The position numbers and the translations under genes are program-made. Shown one piece after another: positions 1-4,196 of a stretch of 6,427 bases of DNA (the stretch's first letter is position 1; the number at the start of each line of letters is the position of its first letter). The DNA is from an uncultured Bacteroidota bacterium (lineage in GTDB: Bacteria > Bacteroidota > Bacteroidia > Chitinophagales > Chitinophagaceae): positions 1 to 6,427 of the forward strand of contig CAMLGP010000173.1 of assembly GCA_946479535.1 (NCBI GenBank), written 5' to 3'. The notes beneath the pieces were generated by a model. That model did not search any database and was not told the origin of the DNA. It saw only the letters and a list, made by a program, of their open reading frames with translations.

Positions 1-2
1 CG

Positions 3-179
3 GGAGAGCCCGATGGCATTGATGCAAGCATGGTTTTGGTGAGAGATATTGTTGAAAAAAAATACGAGCTTCCATCGAACATTGTGCTGGCAATTATTCC
101 TGTTTACAATATTGGCGGTTGTTTGAACCGTAGCAAAAATTATCGGATAGATAATCATCACTGCTATAACAGCGAGTAA
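3..179 (+). CDS. M14-family zinc carboxypeptidase, internal fragment (broken)
   Basis: The frame is open from the left edge and stops with TAA at 177-179. The first ~43 residues read GEPDGIDAS, then VLVRDIVEKKYELPSNIVLA, then IIPVYNIGGCLNR. This is the stretch that carries the first zinc-binding motif (HxxE) and the following beta strand in M14 metallocarboxypeptidases of Bacteroidota. The Glu at bases 6-8 would be the zinc ligand of HxxE; its His lies beyond the window edge. Members of this family cleave C-terminal residues from peptides or cell-wall material and are usually exported. After about base 134 the translation (KNYRIDNHH and on) no longer resembles the family, which would normally continue with a conserved Asn/Gly/Arg-rich segment, and it stops 15 codons later. 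The catalytic core and the second zinc His are therefore absent. This fragment is cut by the window edge on the left and by a break near 129-140 on the right. Family assignment is from recalled motifs. Confidence 0.6.
   Translation, partial: GEPDGIDASMVLVRDIVEKKYELPSNIVLAIIPVYNIGGCLNRSKNYRIDNHHCYNSE
129..140. other. Sequence break 1: M14 peptidase to minus-strand gene
   Basis: To the left of this point the + strand reads as a conserved M14 peptidase segment ending ..GGCLNR. To the right the conserved + reading is lost, and the minus strand reads as the start of a membrane protein. The switch of coding strand inside a conserved domain marks a rearrangement or an assembly join. The exact base cannot be fixed by eye. 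Confidence 0.55.
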
Positions 180-230
180 TAGTATACTAGCTATCAACGA
201 ATGCCACCATTGCAGCGTAAAGTTTTTCAT
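132..230 (-). CDS. N-terminal fragment of an unidentified membrane-anchored protein
   Basis: An ATG at 230-228 on the minus strand opens a frame beginning MKNFTLQWWHSLIAS. About ten short polar or aromatic residues are followed by a strongly hydrophobic helix (roughly residues 11-32, rich in Ile, Leu, Ala and Val), typical of a single N-terminal membrane anchor. The start lies 8 bases after the TAG of the upstream minus-strand fragment, the tight spacing of an operon. The frame stays open to base 1, but from about base 131 leftwards it is the antisense of the M14 peptidase, so only ~33 codons are likely genuine. I do not recognise the family from this short piece. It could be the missing anchor of the PspC-type protein at 505-1335 if the segment between the two breaks is inverted; that is inference. 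Confidence 0.45.
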
Positions 231-238
231 AATGTATC

Positions 239-478
239 CTAATCAAACTTGAAACCGGAGAAATCCATAACCGGAGTATCCTCTTCCGGACCATCTATCT
301 GGTCCTGAGTCGGTCCCTCGATAATATTCTGGTTGCTTACATCATAGAGTTTCTGTTTACCCTTGTCAACACCGATTATGAATTTTCGGAGCGCCGTCCA
401 ATCGGCATATCGATTCTTTCCACCTTGCTTGATCACCATATGACCTTGGGAGTCAAGTAGCTCATTGGTTATCAGCAA
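239..478 (-). CDS. C-terminal fragment of an unidentified protein
   Basis: This minus-strand frame ends with TAG at 241-239 and is open upstream to an in-frame stop at 517-515. The listed start (TTG at 478-476) is only the first possible start codon; the real gene probably began further upstream and was lost at the break near 455-485. The ~79 residues look like a soluble, charged protein: a segment with DSQGHMVIKQGG and ADWTALRKFIIGVDKGKQ, followed by an acidic, Pro/Asp/Glu-rich tail ending DFSGFKFD. No signal peptide, membrane helix or catalytic motif is visible. The natural composition, and the next minus-strand gene starting 8 bases after its stop, support real coding rather than a shadow frame. 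I do not recognise the family, and no function is proposed. Confidence 0.45.
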   Translation of the reverse strand: MLITNELLDSQGHMVIKQGGKNRYADWTALRKFIIGVDKGKQKLYDVSNQNIIEGPTQDQIDGPEEDTPVMDFSGFKFD

Positions 479-485
479 ACACTGA
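455..485. other. Sequence break 2: minus-strand gene to PspC-type gene
   Basis: Left of this interval the minus strand encodes the body of an unidentified protein. Right of it the + strand encodes a PspC-type domain, including the natural-looking lead-in EDQPVSIVQPATGK, which begins upstream of the first start codon at 505. The + frame is open back to a TGA at 430-432, but residues encoded by about 433-470 look like antisense of the minus gene. The hexamer AGCAAA occurs at 474-479 and also at the first break (132-137); six bases may be coincidence. Confidence 0.5.
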
Positions 486-504
486 AGATCAGCCGGTTTC
501 CATA

Positions 505-1335
505 GTGCAACCAGCTACTGGAAAAATGGTGGTGGTAGTATCAAAACCTGAATTGGAATATACTGCCCGTTTCGGTTGGGTGAATGACGGGGGTGATGGT
601 TGGGATCTTTCGGAAGATTCATTAAGGCTCTCCATGGTAGATATCGATATTGATAAGAGTGTGGATTCAGATTATCATGTATATATAAGAAAGTTCGCCT
701 TCGGTAAAAGCAGGCAGGAAGCTATAAAAAGAGCAGGTGAATTTAGGTATTCAGTTTCTTCAAAAGACAGTCTACTTGATCTGGATAATGGATATACAAT
801 ATTTCCTAATAGCAAGTTTCGCGGACAGCGTGCACAGGTTGTGATCCAGGTGCCAGTTGGTAAAAAAATCCAGTTTGATGAATCTGTGAGAAGAAAACTG
901 AATCCAGCAGAGGTAAGATACAGAAACCACAGAGGATATAAGAGCAATGTTGAGGTCATAATTAATGATAATGTCAGTTTCTGGTGGGATTCAAATACTG
1001 AATACATTATGCAGGCCGATGGACAATTAAAAGATGTGATTGGCAGAACACCTGAGCAGCGATTTGAGCAACAGTCTAATGACTACCGTTATGATCAGGA
1101 GCCTATAGATAGTGCTGTCAGGGAAATGAGGAAAAAGCAGGAGTTTGAAGAAAGAGAAAGGAAGATAAAGGAACAGGAGCAGGAGTTACAGGAGCAAAAA
1201 CGTAAGCTGGAAGAAGATAAAAAACAAAAGTCCGGGCAGGTAACAATACATCAGGAAAGTATGGATGACTTAAAAGATCCATCATTTGCAAGTTCACCCT
1301 CTCCTGTTTTTTCAATGGTAAAATCATTTTTTTAA
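505..1335 (+). CDS. PspC-type membrane stress protein, C-terminal half (5'-truncated)
   Basis: The 276 residues match the C-terminal region of Bacteroidota PspC-domain proteins, envelope-stress proteins with an N-terminal PspC domain and several membrane helices. Here those N-terminal parts are missing. Residues ~8-175 are a beta-rich domain containing KPELEYTARFGW near the start, a KFRGQ motif at ~104, VPVGKKIQFD at ~116-125 and a WW pair at 160-161. A highly charged Glu/Lys/Gln/Arg coiled coil spans ~206-243, and a short hydrophobic tail ends SPVFSMVKSFF. The first start codon is GTG at 505, but family-like sequence (EDQPVSIVQPATG) begins upstream of it in the same frame, so the GTG is probably an internal Val codon and the gene has lost its 5' end at the break near 455-485. 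No promoter is visible for it. It is followed by an intrinsic terminator. PspC-domain membership is inferred from the C-terminal pattern only; a standalone relative is possible. Confidence 0.6.
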   Translation: MQPATGKMVVVVSKPELEYTARFGWVNDGGDGWDLSEDSLRLSMVDIDIDKSVDSDYHVYIRKFAFGKSRQEAIKRAGEFRYSVSSKDSLLDLDNGYTIFPNSKFRGQRAQVVIQVPVGKKIQFDESVRRKLNPAEVRYRNHRGYKSNVEVIINDNVSFWWDSNTEYIMQADGQLKDVIGRTPEQRFEQQSNDYRYDQEPIDSAVREMRKKQEFEERERKIKEQEQELQEQKRKLEEDKKQKSGQVTIHQESMDDLKDPSFASSPSPVFSMVKSFF

Positions 1336-1351
1336 ACTAGGTTGAAGTTGG

Positions 1352-1369
1352 GTCCCGTAAAACCGGGAC
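1352..1369 (+). other. First hairpin of a tandem pair
   Basis: GTCCCG (1352-1357) is perfectly complementary to CGGGAC (1364-1369) with a six-base loop. It lies 17 bases after the stop of the PspC-type gene and seven bases before the terminator hairpin. It has no U-tract of its own, so it may protect the 3' end of the transcript or assist termination. Confidence 0.45.
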
Positions 1370-1376
1370 AACGAAG

Positions 1377-1403
1377 GCCCCGATCACGGGGCTTTTTCTT
1401 TTT
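1377..1403 (+). terminator. Rho-independent terminator of the PspC-type gene
   Basis: GCCCCG (1377-1382) pairs with CGGGGC (1387-1392) across an ATCA loop. A/U pairs can extend the base of the stem, and the run TTTTTCTTTTT (1393-1403) follows. A GC-rich stem directly before a U-tract is a textbook intrinsic terminator. It separates the upstream gene from gcvT. Confidence 0.85.
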
Positions 1404-1502
1404 ATTCCAGTAACATGAAAGATATTTTTTTCATTACCTGTGCGTACGCTCCGCGTAAAACAGGCCAGTAATTTTCCAATTTTATATTCCAAATTGTCCA
1501 TC

Positions 1503-1510
1503 TACATTTG
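1503..1510 (+). promoter_or_regulatory. Bacteroidota -7 promoter element of gcvT
   Basis: TACATTTG is a full match to the Bacteroidota -7 consensus TAnnTTTG. A clear -33 TTTG is not present at the usual 19-21 base spacing; only T-rich sequence at about 1480-1482 lies there. The element ends four bases before the gcvT ATG, so transcription would begin at or very near the start codon. Confidence 0.5.
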
Positions 1511-1514
1511 CGGA

Positions 1515-2600
1515 ATGAAACACACTCCTTTTACACAAAAGCATATATCATTAGGTGCAAAGATGGCCGAATTCGCGGGATACAATATGCCGATCAGTTA
1601 TAGTGGGATCAATGAAGAACATGTTGCTGTTCGTCGCAATGCAGGGGTATTTGATGTGAGCCACATGGGTGAATTCATTTTAAAAGGAGAAAATGCATTA
1701 GACCTTATACAGCGTGTTACCAGTAATGATGCATCCAAATTAAAAGCAGGTCAGGCGCAATATAGTTGCCTGCCAAATGAGAAAGGAGGAATAGTGGATG
1801 ATCTGCTGGTGTATTGCATTGAAGAAAATAAGGTATATATGCTTGTGGTGAATGCTTCCAATATTGAAAAGGACTGGAACTGGATCAACAGGCATAATTC
1901 GAAAAAGGTGGAAATGCATAATATTTCCGATAAAACCTGCCTGCTGGCGGTACAGGGTCCGAATGCCACCAAGATCCTGCAGCAATTGACGGATATCGAT
2001 ATTCTTAATCTGAAATACTACACATTCGTTAAAGGAAAATTTGCGGGGATCGATAATGTGCTGATCAGTGCAACTGGTTACACAGGAGCAGGTGGTGTTG
2101 AGATCTATTTTGAAAATGCAGGGGATGCAGCAGAGAAGATCTGGGATGCAATATTCAGGGCCGGGGAAGCAGATGGAATAAAGCCAATTGGCCTGGCTGC
2201 CCGCGATACCCTTCGTCTGGAAATGGGCTATTGCTTGTACGGAAATGATATTGACGATAATACCAGCCCTCTGGAAGCCGGGCTGGGTTGGATCACCAGG
2301 TTCAGCAAAGAGTTTACATCCAGGGAATTCCTGGAAAACCAGAAAAAAGACGGAATTCAGAAGAAACTGGTGGGTTTTGAGATGATTGACAGGGGAATAC
2401 CCCGTAAAGGATATGAAATAAAGGACCAATTGGGAGACGTTATTGGGGTAGTTACCTCAGGTACGCAGAGCCCCAGTTTGGGCAAGGCCATCGGTATGGG
2501 CTATGTAAGAACTGCATTTGCGGCTATTGATACTCCCATTTTCATCAAGGTGCGGGACAAACTCCTGCAGGCGAGGGTTGCCAAGATCCCATTTTCCTAG
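1515..2600 (+). CDS. gcvT: Aminomethyltransferase (glycine cleavage system T protein)
   Basis: GcvT takes the aminomethyl group from lipoylated H protein, releases ammonia and transfers the one-carbon unit to tetrahydrofolate, giving 5,10-methylene-THF in the cytoplasm. From ATG 1515 the protein is 361 residues, the normal family length. The frame is open back to a GTG at 1440, but those 25 residues lack family character, while [10 protein letters not shown] is a typical GcvT beginning. Visible landmarks are FDVSHMGE (46-53), the [10 protein letters not shown] loop (91-100) whose second Asp (96) fits the family's folate-site Asp, VQGP (146-149), [14 protein letters not shown] (186-199), ARDTLRLE (229-236), LYGNDI (241-246) and the C-terminal [19 protein letters not shown]. 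The usual GYTGE Glu is Ala192 here, which may be a lineage feature. gcvH and gcvP are not in view; in this phylum these genes are often scattered. The assignment is firm. Confidence 0.96.
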   Translation: MKHTPFTQKHISLGAKMAEFAGYNMPISYSGINEEHVAVRRNAGVFDVSHMGEFILKGENALDLIQRVTSNDASKLKAGQAQYSCLPNEKGGIVDDLLVYCIEENKVYMLVVNASNIEKDWNWINRHNSKKVEMHNISDKTCLLAVQGPNATKILQQLTDIDILNLKYYTFVKGKFAGIDNVLISATGYTGAGGVEIYFENAGDAAEKIWDAIFRAGEADGIKPIGLAARDTLRLEMGYCLYGNDIDDNTSPLEAGLGWITRFSKEFTSREFLENQKKDGIQKKLVGFEMIDRGIPRKGYEIKDQLGDVIGVVTSGTQSPSLGKAIGMGYVRTAFAAIDTPIFIKVRDKLLQARVAKIPFS

Positions 2601-2624
2601 GAATCAATGTACGCTGAGACCGCT

Positions 2625-2657
2625 TTTTGCGTTCTATAGCTAAATTCTCTATTTTAC
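2625..2657 (+). promoter_or_regulatory. Possible weak promoter before the SRPBCC gene
   Basis: TTTTG (2625-2629) is followed after 20 bases by TATTTTAC (2650-2657). The spacing is right for a Bacteroidota -33/-7 pair, but the -7 element matches TAnnTTTG in only four of six fixed positions. No terminator separates this gene from gcvT, so read-through is equally likely. Confidence 0.25.
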
Positions 2658-2664
2658 GGATCCT

Positions 2665-3141
2665 ATGCCTAAGATTCACCTGACCACTTTTATTCAAGCC
2701 CCAACCGACAGGGTTTTTGATCTCAGCCGCAATGTGGACCTGCATAAACAATCCATGGCAAAATATAAGGAAGTAACGGTTGCCGGTACCCAGTTTGGGA
2801 TGGTGGAAAAAGATGATACGGTGACCTGGAAGGCAAAGCATTTTTTCAAAACAAGGATGCTTCGATCAAAGATCACTTCCATGAAAAAACCGGAGATGTT
2901 TGTGGATGAACAACTGGAAGGAGATTTTAAGGTATTAAAGCATGAACATCATTTCAAGCCTTGCGAAAATGGTACCATAATGATTGACCTGTTCCATTTT
3001 GAAACGCCGTATGGCGGCATAGGTAAACTGGTAAACAAAACATATCTTACCCGATACATGAAAAAATTACTGGAGCAGCGAAATAAACAGATCAAGGAAA
3101 TTGCTGAATCAGACAAATGGAAAAAATTCCTTGAGAAATAA
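2665..3141 (+). CDS. SRPBCC (START-like) ligand-binding fold protein
   Basis: The 158-residue protein opens with the strand-helix pattern of the SRPBCC / polyketide-cyclase-like superfamily: IHLTTFIQAPTDRVFDLSRN, in which a first beta strand leads into the AP-x-x-x-VF-x-L helix. Beta strands follow at about residues 35-105 (TVTWKAKHFF, EMFVDEQLEG, MIDLFHFETP). A long amphipathic C-terminal helix begins after TPYGGIGKL, and the tail is Lys-rich. This helix-grip fold makes a hydrophobic pocket for lipids or other small molecules; the natural ligand cannot be read from the sequence. There is no signal peptide or membrane helix, so it is probably cytoplasmic. It begins 64 bases after gcvT and ends 64 bases before comB, on the same strand, consistent with a loose operon. 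Such proteins are often annotated simply as SRPBCC family protein or, less reliably, as cell division inhibitor. The fold call is good; the function is unknown. Confidence 0.8.
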   Translation: MPKIHLTTFIQAPTDRVFDLSRNVDLHKQSMAKYKEVTVAGTQFGMVEKDDTVTWKAKHFFKTRMLRSKITSMKKPEMFVDEQLEGDFKVLKHEHHFKPCENGTIMIDLFHFETPYGGIGKLVNKTYLTRYMKKLLEQRNKQIKEIAESDKWKKFLEK

Positions 3142-3205
3142 ATCCCAATAACCCAGATAACCAAGCCTCTTATTTAAGTGTTGAACGAAAGCAGTAAATT
3201 GACGA

Positions 3206-3934
3206 ATGACTAGCAAGCCCGAGCTCCATACTTCTCTCTCACCCGCCCTTTTGCATTTATACGATCTGAATAATAGTGTGGTAGTGATCATTGATGTTTT
3301 CCGTGCTACCTCTACCATTGCTTCTGTTTTATATAACGGCGCCAAATGCGTGATACCTGTAGATTCTGTTCCCAAGGCAATTGAGATCAGTAAAAGTATT
3401 GATGGTATTGCTGCGGGTGAAAGGGATGGACAAATTGCAGAAGGATTACAACATGGCAATTCTCCATTGGAATATACAAGAGAATTTATTGAGAATAAGA
3501 TTCTGGTACTTACAACTACTAATGGAACGCGCCTGCTTCATATGGCCCTGGAAAAAGGAGCTGAAAGTATTGTCTCTGGATCTTTTCCTAATTTATCTGC
3601 CGTTTGTGATCACCTGATTGCAGAGAAGCGTAATGTGATATTGGGATGTGCAGGTTGGAAAGATCGTTTTAACCTGGAGGATACGTTGTTTGCCGGAGCG
3701 GTGATCAATAGAATCAAAGAGCATTTTAGTATTCATTGTGACAGTTCACTAATGGCGGAAACCATGTTCGTCAAGAATAAATCGAATCTACTAAAATTTG
3801 CTCCTCAGTTAACCCATTACCATCGCCTGGTAGAAAGATTCGGATTGATTGAGGATATAAAGTTTTGCTTAACAGATGATGTGGCAAATATTCTTCCAGT
3901 TTACAAAGAAGGAAAGTTGATAGTTCAGAAATAG
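3206..3934 (+). CDS. comB: 2-phosphosulfolactate phosphatase family protein (ComB-like)
   Basis: Characterised ComB is a Mg2+-dependent acid phosphatase that removes phosphate from 2-phosphosulfolactate to give sulfolactate, a step in methanogen coenzyme M synthesis and in sulfolactate formation by some bacteria. The 242-residue length is normal for the family. Its signatures are present in order: VVVIIDVFRATSTI (25-38), AAGERDG (69-75), GNSPLEY (84-90), TTTNGTRLL (103-111), GCAGWKDRFNLEDTLFAGA (147-165), and near the end HRL (206-208), GLIEDIKFCL (213-222) and LPVY (230-233). The ATG at 3206 places the first family strand at the expected distance; no Shine-Dalgarno sequence is seen, as usual in this phylum. 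There is no signal peptide, so it is cytoplasmic. No comA, comC or other sulfolactate gene is in view, so family membership is firm but the true substrate in this organism is not established. Confidence 0.92.
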   Translation: MTSKPELHTSLSPALLHLYDLNNSVVVIIDVFRATSTIASVLYNGAKCVIPVDSVPKAIEISKSIDGIAAGERDGQIAEGLQHGNSPLEYTREFIENKILVLTTTNGTRLLHMALEKGAESIVSGSFPNLSAVCDHLIAEKRNVILGCAGWKDRFNLEDTLFAGAVINRIKEHFSIHCDSSLMAETMFVKNKSNLLKFAPQLTHYHRLVERFGLIEDIKFCLTDDVANILPVYKEGKLIVQK

Positions 3935-3988
3935 CATCAAAAGCTATCGATCAGGAAAGGAAAACCGTACAAGATAAGACATTTTTCT

Positions 3989-4020
3989 GGCAACCTTTCG
4001 GTTCCTAAATTTTTATTATT
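3989..4020 (+). terminator. Weak intrinsic terminator after comB
   Basis: AACC (3992-3995) pairs with GGTT (4000-4003) across TTTC. The stem extends as GG/CC (3989-3990 with 4004-4005) past one bulged C, and TAAATTTTTATTATTT follows. The stem is short and the T-run is interrupted, so termination may be partial. It lies about 55 bases after the comB stop. Confidence 0.4.
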
Positions 4021-4058
4021 TCTTCTCATTTCGCAAGGAAATCTGACATACATCCTTT

Positions 4059-4066
4059 TACCTTTG
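4059..4066 (+). promoter_or_regulatory. Bacteroidota -7 promoter element of the SNF2 gene
   Basis: TACCTTTG fully matches the TAnnTTTG consensus and is followed by CC, a common context in Bacteroidota promoters. No clean -33 TTTG occurs 19-21 bases upstream. The predicted transcript starts near 4070-4073 and has a leader of about 125 bases before the ATG at 4197. Confidence 0.5.
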
Positions 4067-4070
4067 CCGA

Positions 4071-4176
4071 TTGCCCTGACCAGTCACCAAACACCGGGCA
4101 AGCACCAGTCCACAGTCTTGGCCATAGTAATCTTTTCCAGGGCAGACAATAAACTGGCGGTCAAATAAGACTGGTG
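4071..4176 (+). promoter_or_regulatory. Self-complementary 5' leader of the SNF2 gene
   Basis: Several segments can pair in competing ways. TGCCCTG (4072-4078) pairs with CAGGGCA (4138-4144), or TTGCCC (4071-4076) with GGGCAA (4096-4101). ACCAGTC (4079-4085) or CACCAGTC (4103-4110) pairs with the segment at 4169-4176. CCAGT (4105-4109) pairs with ACTGG (4153-4157). It matches no riboswitch I recognise. The rest of the 3935-4196 gap holds only the weak terminator and the promoter element. Confidence 0.3.
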
Positions 4177-4196
4177 ATCGATAAACCGGAATTAGA

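Noticed and set aside
675..1007. Minus-strand open frame opposite the PspC-type gene
   Set aside because: The + strand here carries the conserved domain. The minus frame has low-complexity Leu/Ser/Phe composition and no start context.
1415..1471. Eighteen-residue reading frame starting at an ATG, as a possible leader peptide of gcvT
   Set aside because: It ends before the gcvT promoter element at 1503-1510, so it would not be on the gcvT transcript. There is no attenuator-like structure between it and gcvT, and its composition is not informative.
1440..1514. Upstream extension of gcvT from the GTG at 1440
   Set aside because: The 25 added residues have no family similarity and would cover the promoter element. 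ATG 1515 gives the normal 361-residue length.
1336..1514. Glycine riboswitch upstream of gcvT
   Set aside because: The gap is filled by the tandem hairpins, the terminator and the promoter. The promoter lies only four bases from the start codon, leaving no room for a transcribed aptamer.
1740..2429. Long minus-strand open frame within gcvT
   Set aside because: It is antisense to a fully conserved gcvT and has Cys/Ile-rich composition typical of a shadow frame.
2611..2632. Hairpin after gcvT (ACGC with GCGT) as a terminator
   Set aside because: The stem is only four base pairs with a 14-base loop, and the T-run lies inside the loop rather than after the stem.
3195..3202. TAAATTGA as a -7 promoter element for comB
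   Set aside because: It is one base short of TAnnTTTG, and the nearest upstream TTG is only about 11 bases away, not 19-21.
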